The translations under genes were made by a program, and so were the position numbers. A stretch of 64,000 nucleotides of DNA from Microbulbifer celer (GTDB lineage Bacteria; Pseudomonadota; Gammaproteobacteria; Pseudomonadales; Cellvibrionaceae): the NCBI RefSeq assembly GCF_020991125.1, contig NZ_CP087715.1:2507501-2571500 (forward strand), written 5' to 3'. Position 1 is the stretch's first letter, and each line of letters begins with the position of its first letter. Positions 1-7,767 of this stretch are shown piece after piece. A model generated the notes under the pieces. It made no database searches, was not told the DNA's origin, and was given only the letters and a program-made list of their open reading frames with translations.

Positions 1-1
1 C

Positions 2-733
2 GGCGACCTGTTCTCGGGCAACACCAATACCGAACCTCCGAGCCTCGGCCCGGACAGCCAGACACAGACACCCGGCCAACCGGCCCCCAGCGATGAGGTG
101 GCGGAATTCGTGTCGGTGGTGCTTGCGGACACAGAGGATACCTGGGACAAACTGTTCCAGCAGGCGGGCTCCCAGTACCCGCCCCCCAAGCTGGTGCTGT
201 ACAACAATGCCGTGCGCTCAGCCTGTGGCCTCAGTTCTGCCGCAGTGGGCCCGTTTTATTGCCCCGGAGACGCCAAGGTCTATCTGGATCTGAGCTTTCT
301 GAACGAATTGAAACAGCTCGGCGCCCCCGGCGACTTCGCCTTTGCCTACGTGATTGCCCACGAAGTGGGGCACCATGTGCAGAACCTGATGGGGACCTCG
401 GAGAAAGTGCAGCAGGCGCGGATGCGCGCGGACAAGGTCACCGCCAACCGGCTTTCGGTAATGCTCGAACTTCAGGCAGATTGTTTCGCCGGGGTGTGGG
501 CGTTCTACGCCAACCGCGATCGCGGCATGCTGGAACCCGGTGATGTAGACGAGGGCCTGCGCGCCGCTGCCGCAGTGGGCGACGATCACCTGCAGAGGCG
601 TGCCGGCCGCACGGTAAGCCCGGATGCCTTTACGCACGGCAGCGCGGAACAGCGCGCCTACTGGTTCAAACAGGGTTTTACCACCGGCGATGTGAACAAG
701 TGCAATACCTTTGCTGCGCTGTCCGGTCAGTAA
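2..733 (+). CDS. Neutral zinc metallopeptidase, YpfJ family (5' end outside window)
   Basis: The reading frame is open from base 2, so the N-terminus lies outside the window; 243 residues are visible. The visible part begins with a Gly/Pro/Thr-rich linker, as expected after an N-terminal membrane anchor. The folded domain then carries the zinc-protease motif HEVGHH (about bases 360-377). A downstream segment with LQADCFAG matches the third-ligand region of the putative neutral zinc metallopeptidase family (E. coli YpfJ-like). The conserved FYCPGD motif is also visible. The family is widespread but its substrate is poorly known. An internal GTG at 98 is not the real start, because coding continues upstream. 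Confidence 0.9.
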   Translation, partial: GDLFSGNTNTEPPSLGPDSQTQTPGQPAPSDEVAEFVSVVLADTEDTWDKLFQQAGSQYPPPKLVLYNNAVRSACGLSSAAVGPFYCPGDAKVYLDLSFLNELKQLGAPGDFAFAYVIAHEVGHHVQNLMGTSEKVQQARMRADKVTANRLSVMLELQADCFAGVWAFYANRDRGMLEPGDVDEGLRAAAAVGDDHLQRRAGRTVSPDAFTHGSAEQRAYWFKQGFTTGDVNKCNTFAALSGQ

Positions 734-845
734 CCATCATCCATCTCGGTCTTTCGTTTCCGCGCAGGCGCAGCTAAGCTTGCGCGCTCAAGCGGACGAG
801 AATTCGAAGTAACCGCTCCATCCAACTAGTCTCAGGGAGATTCCC

Positions 846-1127
846 GTGCCAAAAGCTACAGCCCGCCACATCCTGGTAGAAAGTGAAACCCAGTGTGAAG
901 ATCTGAAAAAACAGATCGAAGAAGGTGCCGATTTCGGCAAAATTGCCCAGCAGTATTCCAAGTGCCCTTCCGGCCGCAGCGGCGGTGACCTGGGAGAGTT
1001 CAGCCAGGGGCAGATGGTCCCGGAGTTCGACAAGGTGGTATTTAATGAAGAGCTGAACAAGGTCCACGGTCCGGTGAAGACCCAGTTCGGCTACCACCTG
1101 CTGGAAGTGACCAGTCGCAGCGACTGA
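846..1127 (+). CDS. ppiC: Parvulin-type peptidyl-prolyl cis-trans isomerase PpiC
   Basis: This is a 93-residue single-domain parvulin with no signal peptide, so probably cytoplasmic. It has the family hallmarks: the ARHILV start, the GADFGKIAQQYSKCPS segment, the SGGDLGEF turn and the FGYHLLEV end. Its length matches E. coli PpiC. Translation starts at a GTG preceded by a CAGGGAGA ribosome site at 833-840. Parvulins catalyse cis-trans isomerisation of X-Pro bonds. It lies downstream of the metallopeptidase on the same strand, about 110 bp away, so cotranscription is possible. A very large palindrome follows immediately and probably ends transcription. Confidence 0.93.
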   Translation: MPKATARHILVESETQCEDLKKQIEEGADFGKIAQQYSKCPSGRSGGDLGEFSQGQMVPEFDKVVFNEELNKVHGPVKTQFGYHLLEVTSRSD

Positions 1128-1150
1128 TTGCGCTTGATCGCCTTTCTTTG

Positions 1151-1377
1151 CCCATAAAAAAACCGCGCCACGGTGCTAATGCTGCTCACTTAAAGAAGGT
1201 CTGAGCGAAGGCGGCGATACCGGGTGCGGTCTTGTGAGACCTTCTGCGAGAGGGACCTCGCAGAAGAGCCCCCATGGATGGGTTCACGGCGTGTCTCACA
1301 AGACCGCACCCGGTAGCGACGCCGCCACTTGGCAGCATAAGTGAACAGCATTACGCCACGGTGCGGTTTTTTATGGG
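1151..1377. repeat. Giant nested palindrome enclosing structured repeat copy A
   Basis: The outer arms CCCATAAAAAAACCGC (1151-1166) and GCGGTTTTTTATGGG (1363-1377) are complementary. Inside them the 10-mer GCCACGGTGC is repeated directly at 1167-1176 and 1355-1364. A second inverted pair follows: TAATGCTGCTCACTTA (1177-1192) and TAAGTGAACAGCATTA (1338-1353), with one mismatch. The centre is copy A of the dispersed repeat, itself palindromic. The arms carry T-runs in both orientations, which suits a bidirectional terminator between ppiC and the convergent hydrolase gene. Confidence 0.8.
1209..1327 (+). repeat. Dispersed structured repeat, copy A
   Basis: This is about 119 bp. A long outer stem joins GGCGGCGATACCGGGTGCGG to its complement near 1305-1327. 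An inner hairpin is formed by CTTCTGCGAGAGGGACCTCGCAGAAG. A conserved core around 1266-1297 reads AGCCCCCATGGATGGGTTCA and continues to GGCGTGTCTC. The same core recurs at about 59303-59428 and 59884-60007, with arms of different sequence that still pair. It probably folds as a three-way junction in DNA or RNA. No coding role is supported. Confidence 0.85.
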
Positions 1378-1387
1378 CAGCAGATCC

Positions 1388-1987
1388 TCACAGGGCGGTT
1401 TTCAGTTCGGTGGTAACCAGCTCGATGACTTTCCTGTTCAAGGGCACCCAGCGATGCAGGCTGACGGGTATGCAAAAGGAACGTCCCAAAGGCAGGCACG
1501 AACTGGAGTGCGGCACGACAGTGATGTCGTAGGGCGTCCAGATCGACACCGGTGCGGTAGGTTCCAGTAGTGCAATCTCACGGTTGAGATCATTGAGAAA
1601 GTCGCTGCCGATGCACAGCTGGCGTCCGCCCCTGTAGGGAAGAAAGCGCGCCCAGAAACTGCCGAAATGCGGGCTGGAGATGGTCACCAGCTTGTGCACC
1701 CTGGCGGTGCCTCCCAACCTCTGCAGGTAGTAACGCGCCACAATGCCCCCCATACTGAAGCCGACCACGGCACACGTCTCGCCGTGCTCGGTCACAGTTT
1801 CCACCAGATCATGCACTTGCTGCGCCAGCGGCTCCAATCCGTGCCAGCCGCTGTTGGGTTTCAGGTTGATGTAGTGTGCCCTGAAACCTGCCTTTTCCAG
1901 ATTGTCCTTTATCCGGTGCATCGACTTGCCGCGGTCAAAGATACCGGGCACCAGGATGGCGACTCTGCTTTTTTGCTGCACTTTCAC
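1388..1987 (-). CDS. Alpha/beta-hydrolase, esterase/lipase-like
   Basis: The protein has 199 residues. The nucleophile elbow GFSMGG (Ser about residue 78) is followed by IVARYYLQRLGG, as in PGAP1-like and triacylglycerol-lipase-like hydrolases. An N-terminal LVPGIFDRG strand-turn supplies the oxyanion region. A candidate catalytic His is in the VVPHSS segment near residue 160. No signal peptide is seen, so it is probably cytoplasmic. It is convergent with ppiC across the large palindrome. The substrate cannot be told from sequence. Confidence 0.85.
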   Translation of the reverse strand: MKVQQKSRVAILVPGIFDRGKSMHRIKDNLEKAGFRAHYINLKPNSGWHGLEPLAQQVHDLVETVTEHGETCAVVGFSMGGIVARYYLQRLGGTARVHKLVTISSPHFGSFWARFLPYRGGRQLCIGSDFLNDLNREIALLEPTAPVSIWTPYDITVVPHSSSCLPLGRSFCIPVSLHRWVPLNRKVIELVTTELKTAL

Positions 1988-2062
1988 AAACGCCTGCTTG
2001 CCCCTACCGCCTTAAAGCATAGAAGCCCGCAGCCGCAACGCCTGTCGCGGCCCAGCGACTAG

Positions 2063-2219
2063 TGGTCCATGCGGAAAATTCTGTAACCGATCACTTCGCC
2101 ACAAACTCCAGGGCGGCGCTGAAAAAGCTTGAATTAACGCTGCTAGTCCTGCGCTTTTTCAACGCCACCCTGGAGCCTGTAGCTGTGTGCTTTAGTTACC
2201 GAATTTCCCGCATGGACCA
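2063..2219. mobile_element. 157-bp MITE with CTAG target duplication
   Basis: The ends are near-perfect inverted repeats: TGGTCCATGCGGAAAATTC at the left and the complement of TGGTCCATGCGGGAAATTC at the right. Both ends are flanked by CTAG (2059-2062 and 2220-2223), as expected for a 4-bp target duplication of the YTAR type made by IS5-family transposases. The interior is also self-complementary: CTCCAGGGCGGCGCTGAAAA pairs with the segment ending CCACCCTGGAG. It is therefore a non-coding miniature element able to fold along its whole length. The right CTAG contains the TAG stop codon of the exporter gene. Confidence 0.85.
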
Positions 2220-4832
2220 CTAGCTCGTCACGACCTCACGGTTCATCGCTGGCTTTCCCGGCTGTGCCACCACTTTCGGCTTGGGCAGCGGCTTGATCAG
2301 CACCAGCAGTAACGGTAACAGGGTCAGCGAGCCCAGCAGTGCAGCGGTCATTGCCAGCGCGGTCAACAGGCCGAAGTAGATCGACGGCACGAACTTGGAC
2401 AGCGCCAGGATCGAGAAGCCGGCAATAATGGTGATGGCGGTGTAGAACATCGCGCGTCCGATGGTGGCGTGACTGCGGTGCATGGTGGCCACGTAATTGC
2501 CGTCTTTAGCGAACTCCTCGCGGAACCGATACAGATAGTGGATCGCGTGGTCCACACCGATTCCCACGGTAATCGCGGCGATGGTGATGGTCATCATATC
2601 CAGTGGAATATTGGCCAGCCCCATACCGCCCAGTACCACACAGGCGGCGAGCATGTTCGGCACCAGCGCAATAACCGCCAACCACAGGGAGCGGAACAGC
2701 ACCAGGAACATCAGCAGGATACCGGCAAATACCGCCCCCAGGGTCAGGATCTGGGATTTGAACAGGCTCTGCAGCATATTGTTGTACAGCACCAGCATCC
2801 CGGTCTGACGTACGTTGTCAGGCGCAATGCCCATATCATTTTCCACATAGTGGTAGATACGCTGAATCAGCTCATCCCGGCGCAGGTTGGGGTCGGTTTC
2901 CTTCACCCGCATGGTGATACGAACCTGCTGATCGCCGGCCGACCAGTACGGGTTCACCAGTACCTGATTGATTTCCTGCGGCAGGCTCTGGCGGGCCACC
3001 GCCAGCTCGAAGTCATTCAGACCGCCGTTGTTCAGGTCCTTGGCGACTTTGTACAGGGTCGCCAGTGACTGCACCTTGCCGATCTCGGGCTGCGATTCGA
3101 GGAAGTCGTGCAACTGCTCGATCTGGTTCAGCCCCGCCACGGTGAACCAGTAGGGATCGACGCTCTGGCCGGCACCGCCGCCGGACGCAAAGGGATCATC
3201 CGCTGCGAAAGGATCCTCTGCCGCAAACGGATCGGCCTCTTCACCGCCTGAGTCATCACCAAAGTCACCGCCGAACGGATCCTCTTCACCTTCAAAGGCA
3301 ACGGCAGTCTCTTGAGGCTTGTCCAGCACCACATCCAGATTGATGGTGCCGCCGAGGCGCTGGTCGATTACCAGCATGCCCTGATAGATCTCGGTGGAAT
3401 CATCAAAATAATCGATAAAGCGGTTTTCCACCTTCAGCTGGGTAATGCCTACCGCGCTGACTCCTGCCGCAAGCGCAGCCACGCCCAGCACCACCCACTT
3501 GTGATTCTCCGCAAAGCGCGAAAACACCTGGGTAAAGGCATGGGAATTGTCTTCGCCCTGCCCGGCATCGCGCTTTTTCAGCAGCATCAGGCTGGCGGGA
3601 ATAATCAGGAATGACAGTACCAGTGCCAACACCACTCCCATGGTCATCATCCAGCCAAAGTCGATCACCGGGCGGATACCGCTGACCACCAGCGAAATGA
3701 AGGCGACCATGGTGGTCAGCCCGGTATACAGGCACGGCTTGGCCATGAAAGACACGGTGGCCGACGCCAGCTGAAAGCGATTCCACTCGGGATGTTCAGC
3801 AAAATACTCCCGATAGCGCACCGCCAGGTGAATGGTGATGGCGAGCGTGATGATCAGCAGCAGAGCCACGAAGTTGGCGGAGATCACCGTCAACCGCCAG
3901 TCGAGCCAGCTCAGCAGCCCCAGCATCATCACCGCGGTGGCTACACATGTGGTCAGCGGCAGCAGCACCCAGCGCGGCTGGCGGAAGATCAACAGCAGAG
4001 TAACCACGATAAAAGCCAGAATACCGGCCCCGAACACCGCCAGGTCACTCTGGATAAACGCGATCATATCCGAGGTGATCATGGTGAGACCGCCCAGGAA
4101 CAGTTCGGCGCTATCGTCGTACTGGGACAGGATCCCGCGCACTTCCTTCACCCGCTCGCGGGCCGCCTCCTCCTGTGCCGTGCGGTGCTGCAGGTATTCC
4201 GCACTCACAGCTTCCAGGCGCCGGGATTCTTCTGCACTGAGCCCCTGTTCATTGCGTTGGCGACGCAGGGCATCGCGCTCGCGCACCAGATCCAGGCCTT
4301 TCTGGTCCAGCTGGAGATTGAGCATCATGGCGGTAGTTTCGCCATCGGGGCTCAGAATCAGGTCTTTGTAGATCGGGCTTTCAAGGAACTCCTTTTTGGC
4401 CAGATCCCGGTCCACTCCGGGACTGGAGAGGGTGCGGATACCGTCGGCCACATCGGTAATAGAAAGCTTGGGGCTGTACAGCAGGGGAACATTCAGGATG
4501 GACTGAACACCGGCAACGCCCTCCACCATCGACAGCTCATCCTGCAGGCGGCGCAGCGTCGCCAGGGAGTCGTCACTGAACAGGTCGCCCTGATTGTAGC
4601 GATAGGTGACAACCAGAAAGTCCCCGGAGTTGTAACGCTCGGAAATCTCGCGGAAGAAATCCAGCGAATCGTCGGTTTCCAGGGTCAGAGAATCCGCGGA
4701 AGCATCCAGTTTGAACCGGGGCAGGCCTGCTGCAGCGGCGATTGTCAGCAATGCCACCAGTGCCAGCACGGTTTTCGGATTTCCGAGCACCAGTTTTTCG
4801 TACCAGGTCTTCAAGCCCAACAACATAATCAA
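2220..4832 (-). CDS. RND superfamily exporter, MMPL type
   Basis: The protein has 870 residues. One N-terminal membrane helix (about residues 15-38) is followed by a periplasmic domain, a block of about five to six helices (about 265-420), a further single helix, a second large loop, and a last helix block (about 690-850). This duplicated layout is typical of MMPL/SSD proteins such as HpnN-like lipid exporters. Conserved GVGVDHAIHYLYRF-like residues sit in the C-terminal helix block. An unusual acidic insert at about residues 512-553 carries repeated DPFA units. The stop codon lies in a MITE target duplication, so the C-terminal tail may have been changed. The substrate is unknown; lipid or hydrophobic cargo is inferred from family only. 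Confidence 0.9.
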   Translation of the reverse strand: MIMLLGLKTWYEKLVLGNPKTVLALVALLTIAAAAGLPRFKLDASADSLTLETDDSLDFFREISERYNSGDFLVVTYRYNQGDLFSDDSLATLRRLQDELSMVEGVAGVQSILNVPLLYSPKLSITDVADGIRTLSSPGVDRDLAKKEFLESPIYKDLILSPDGETTAMMLNLQLDQKGLDLVRERDALRRQRNEQGLSAEESRRLEAVSAEYLQHRTAQEEAARERVKEVRGILSQYDDSAELFLGGLTMITSDMIAFIQSDLAVFGAGILAFIVVTLLLIFRQPRWVLLPLTTCVATAVMMLGLLSWLDWRLTVISANFVALLLIITLAITIHLAVRYREYFAEHPEWNRFQLASATVSFMAKPCLYTGLTTMVAFISLVVSGIRPVIDFGWMMTMGVVLALVLSFLIIPASLMLLKKRDAGQGEDNSHAFTQVFSRFAENHKWVVLGVAALAAGVSAVGITQLKVENRFIDYFDDSTEIYQGMLVIDQRLGGTINLDVVLDKPQETAVAFEGEEDPFGGDFGDDSGGEEADPFAAEDPFAADDPFASGGGAGQSVDPYWFTVAGLNQIEQLHDFLESQPEIGKVQSLATLYKVAKDLNNGGLNDFELAVARQSLPQEINQVLVNPYWSAGDQQVRITMRVKETDPNLRRDELIQRIYHYVENDMGIAPDNVRQTGMLVLYNNMLQSLFKSQILTLGAVFAGILLMFLVLFRSLWLAVIALVPNMLAACVVLGGMGLANIPLDMMTITIAAITVGIGVDHAIHYLYRFREEFAKDGNYVATMHRSHATIGRAMFYTAITIIAGFSILALSKFVPSIYFGLLTALAMTAALLGSLTLLPLLLVLIKPLPKPKVVAQPGKPAMNREVVTS

Positions 4833-4983
4833 TTCGCTTATCTAAAATGGGAAAGGCGCAATGGGTCTGCGCCGGTGCCAATAGTTTCTATTAACCGACT
4901 GCGTCAATTAATCAGTATCTACCGGCATATTTAATCGATCTATTCGAAAAGTCCGTGATCTCGCTAGCAAGTGTTCACACGCG

Positions 4984-5256
4984 CTATTTATCCACATGAC
5001 CGAGATCCCGGTCCGGGAACAGCACATCGCGCACTTTCTGCTTCAGTTCCTTTGGCCCCGGGAAGCCGCCGTCCCGTTTGCGCTCCCAGATCAGGATATC
5101 GCCAACGCGTATCTCGAACACGCCGCCAGATCCCGGCTGCAGGGCCACCTGCTCCAGATCTTCAGCGAAAGTGTACAGTAACTCCTGCGCCATCCAGGTG
5201 GCGCGCAGCATCCAGTTGCACTGGACGCAGTAATGAATGGTTACGACTTTTTGCAT
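4984..5256 (-). CDS. SelT/SelW/SelH (Rdx) family thioredoxin-fold protein
   Basis: The protein has 90 residues. It shows the family pattern: IHYCVQCNW near the N-terminus (CxxC redox motif, residues about 10-13), then a GSGGVFEI strand and the FPGPKELKQKVRD C-terminus. Bacterial members carry Cys in place of selenocysteine, and so does this one. A role in thiol redox chemistry is inferred from family. It lies 10 bp downstream of ubiX on the same strand, so the two are probably cotranscribed. Confidence 0.9.
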   Translation of the reverse strand: MQKVVTIHYCVQCNWMLRATWMAQELLYTFAEDLEQVALQPGSGGVFEIRVGDILIWERKRDGGFPGPKELKQKVRDVLFPDRDLGHVDK

Positions 5257-5266
5257 CGGATAGATC

Positions 5267-5908
5267 TCAACGAATACCCCAGGGGGGCAATAGGGTCTGC
5301 TCGATTTCCAACTGGCTCAGAATTCTGGCCACGACGAAATCCACCAGGTCTTCCACCGACTGCGGCTTCTGATAAAAACCGGGACTGGCGGGCAGGATCA
5401 TCGCGCCCATGCGGGTGAGCTTGAGCATGTTTTCCAGGTGGATCTCAGAATATGGGGCTTCTCTCGGCACCAGAATCAACTGGCGACGCTCCTTGAGCGC
5501 AACGTCCGCCGCGCGTTCGATCAGATTGTTCGATGCCCCACAGGCAATCGCCGACAGGGTGCCGCCGCTGGCCGGACAGATCACCAGGCTGCTGGCGGTG
5601 CCGGTGCCCGAAGCCACAGGCGAGAACCAGTCGCGCTTGCCGAACAGGATCAGCTGCCCGTCCTCCGCGCCGTACAGCTCACACAGGAAGGATGCCGTCC
5701 GGGCCTCATCTTCCGGCAGAGTAACCTCGGTTTCGGTCTCGATCACGATGCGCGCGGCATCGGACAGTAGCAGCCATACACGCACCCGCGCCGCCAGCAG
5801 GCATTGCAGCAGGCGCAGGCCATACTGCGCCCCGGAGGCGCCGGTCATGGCAAGGGTGACGGTCTTGGAAAACGCAGATTCAGACAAAGCAGACCCGTAT
5901 CGCCTCAT
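5267..5908 (-). CDS. ubiX: Flavin prenyltransferase UbiX
   Basis: The protein has 213 residues. The Rossmann-like FMN site TGASGAQYGLRLL is near residues 22-34. Later motifs PASGGTLSAIACG and LVPREAPYSEIHLENML, and the PASPGFY segment, are diagnostic of UbiX/Pad1. The enzyme makes prenylated FMN for the UbiD decarboxylase in ubiquinone synthesis. It lies just downstream of mpl on the same strand, an arrangement often seen in gammaproteobacteria, which suggests an mpl-ubiX-selW operon. Confidence 0.95.
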   Translation of the reverse strand: MRRYGSALSESAFSKTVTLAMTGASGAQYGLRLLQCLLAARVRVWLLLSDAARIVIETETEVTLPEDEARTASFLCELYGAEDGQLILFGKRDWFSPVASGTGTASSLVICPASGGTLSAIACGASNNLIERAADVALKERRQLILVPREAPYSEIHLENMLKLTRMGAMILPASPGFYQKPQSVEDLVDFVVARILSQLEIEQTLLPPWGIR

Positions 5909-5927
5909 CTATATAGAGGCTCGTTAC

Positions 5928-7316
5928 CTATTTCTGTTGCCCATACCTTTGTTCAAGTGCATCGAGCAACCGCTGGTGTACACCGCCAAAGCCCCCGTTA
6001 CTCATCACAATCACGTGACTGCCGGGGGCTGACAGTTCGAGGACGGATTCTACCGCAGCGTCGATGCTGTGGAGAACCTTCGCCGGCACCGTGGAATGGT
6101 GAACCACCTCATCCAGCGACCAATCCATCCCTTCCGGCTGGTACCACAGCACCAGGTCAGCCCCCGCACAGGCCCGCGCCAGCTGATTCTGGTGATGCCC
6201 CATACGCATGGTATTGGAGCGCGGCTCAATCAGCGCAATCACCTTGTCGCTGCCCACCTTGGCCCGCAGGCCGTTCAGCGTGGTCTCGATGGCAGTGGGG
6301 TGATGGGCGAAATCGTCATACACGCGAATGCCCTGGATGTCCCCCAGGCACTCCATACGGCGCTTCACGCCACCAAACCTGGCCAGCGCTTCCGCCGCCG
6401 TCGCCGGCTCGACCCCCACATGGCGGGCAGCCGCCATGACCGCGAGGCCATTCTTTACACTGTGCTGGCCGGTTTGCCCCCATGCCACACTCGCTACAGT
6501 GTTGCCTTCCAGCTGCACGTCAAAGTGGCTGCCGTCCGCGGCCACATTGACCGCACACCAGTCGCCCAGGCGCACGCCGTCTGGCCGCTCGACATCAAAA
6601 TGTTGTACCTCGCTCCAGCAGCCCTGCTCCAGCACCTGGGAGACCGCGTCTTCCTGTGCGGCGATGACCAGGCCGCTACCGGGCACCGTGCGCACCAGGT
6701 GGTGGAACTGTTTCTGGATTGCCGCGAGGTCATCAAAAATGTCCGCGTGGTCAAACTCCAGGTTGTTGATGATCAGGGTGCGCGGACGGTAATGGACAAA
6801 TTTTGAGCGCTTGTCGAAAAACGCCGTATCGTACTCGTCGGCTTCCACCACGAAAAACGGGGTAGTTCCAAGGCGGGCGGACACATCGAAGTTCTGCGGT
6901 ACACCACCAATCAGGAACCCCGGGTCCATGCCCGCGTAGTCCAGCACCCAGGCCAGCATACTGGCAGTGGTGGTTTTGCCATGGGTGCCAGAAACCGCCA
7001 GCACCCAGCGCCCGCCGAGGAAATGGTCACACAGCCACTGGGCGCCGGAGGTATAGGACAGCCCCTTTTCCAGCACCGCCTCTACCGCCGGGTTGCCGCG
7101 GGACAGGGCATTGCCGACGATCACCAGATCCGGTGCCGGATCCAGCTGGGCCGGGTCATAGCCCTCGGTCAGCGCAATGCCGGCGCGCTCAAGCTGGGTA
7201 CTCATGGGCGGATAGACGTTGGCATCGGAACCGGTGACCTTGTGACCTTCCGCCACTGCCAGCTGGGCGAGACTGCCCATAAACGTGCCACAGATGCCTA
7301 AAATATGAATATGCAT
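5928..7316 (-). CDS. mpl: UDP-N-acetylmuramate:L-Ala-gamma-D-Glu-meso-DAP ligase Mpl
   Basis: The protein has 462 residues, close to the family norm. The Mur-ligase N-terminal Rossmann motif HILGICGTFMG starts at residue 4. The ATP site GTHGKTTT is at residues 110-117. VVEADEYDTAFFDKRSKF and YDDFAHHPTAI are Mpl-type Mur-ligase motifs. Mpl recycles cell-wall tripeptide by ligating it to UDP-MurNAc in the cytoplasm. It is the first gene of the probable mpl-ubiX-selW operon. Confidence 0.96.
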   Translation of the reverse strand: MHIHILGICGTFMGSLAQLAVAEGHKVTGSDANVYPPMSTQLERAGIALTEGYDPAQLDPAPDLVIVGNALSRGNPAVEAVLEKGLSYTSGAQWLCDHFLGGRWVLAVSGTHGKTTTASMLAWVLDYAGMDPGFLIGGVPQNFDVSARLGTTPFFVVEADEYDTAFFDKRSKFVHYRPRTLIINNLEFDHADIFDDLAAIQKQFHHLVRTVPGSGLVIAAQEDAVSQVLEQGCWSEVQHFDVERPDGVRLGDWCAVNVAADGSHFDVQLEGNTVASVAWGQTGQHSVKNGLAVMAAARHVGVEPATAAEALARFGGVKRRMECLGDIQGIRVYDDFAHHPTAIETTLNGLRAKVGSDKVIALIEPRSNTMRMGHHQNQLARACAGADLVLWYQPEGMDWSLDEVVHHSTVPAKVLHSIDAAVESVLELSAPGSHVIVMSNGGFGGVHQRLLDALEQRYGQQK

Positions 7317-7767
7317 GCCAGATCAAACACTCATTGCGGGGAGCTTCGGGCCTTACTTCAGCCTGGCAGACTGCGTATTCACGCAATTTTTGCTCAGAAA
7401 CAGACCTCAAACCCCTGTTCAGGAGGAGATTCCGCGCCCGGGCGCGGTTCTTGCTTCATTTTATGACGGTGCCCAAAGCCTTGGGCAGAAGCGGTGTATT
7501 CACGAACCCGCAAGCTTATCACGCAACCAGGGCGCCAACTATTAACCAGACCCCGTAAACATATGCGAACAGTGTCTCGCAGGTATTCGCTCCCACAGGC
7601 CGCAAATGCCCGCAATTCCATGCAATTGCCATATGAATACATTAGACTTCGCGCCGCACCGACCGTCCAAAACAAGGTCGGGATTATAAAAAGACGAAGA
7701 GAAACCGCCTGATGACAATCAGGGCGCACTTATTGCCAGCAGCTATTTCCAGCACCAAAGGAAGAAC
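7317..7767. other. Divergent intergenic region between mpl and phosphofructokinase
   Basis: About 450 bp separate two divergently transcribed genes. ORFs across it have no recognisable protein character. It must hold promoters for both directions. The phosphofructokinase ribosome site AAGGAAG lies just before the ATG at 7768. I see no clear operator or repeat. Confidence 0.5.

Noticed and set aside
1274..1570. ORF starting in the repeat core (MDGFTACLTR)
   Set aside because: The ATG belongs to the CCATGGATGGG core of the repeat; the same false start appears in copy C at 59953.
3792..4934. 380-residue plus-strand ORF rich in His and Gln
   Set aside because: It is antisense to the RND exporter; the composition is typical of a shadow frame.
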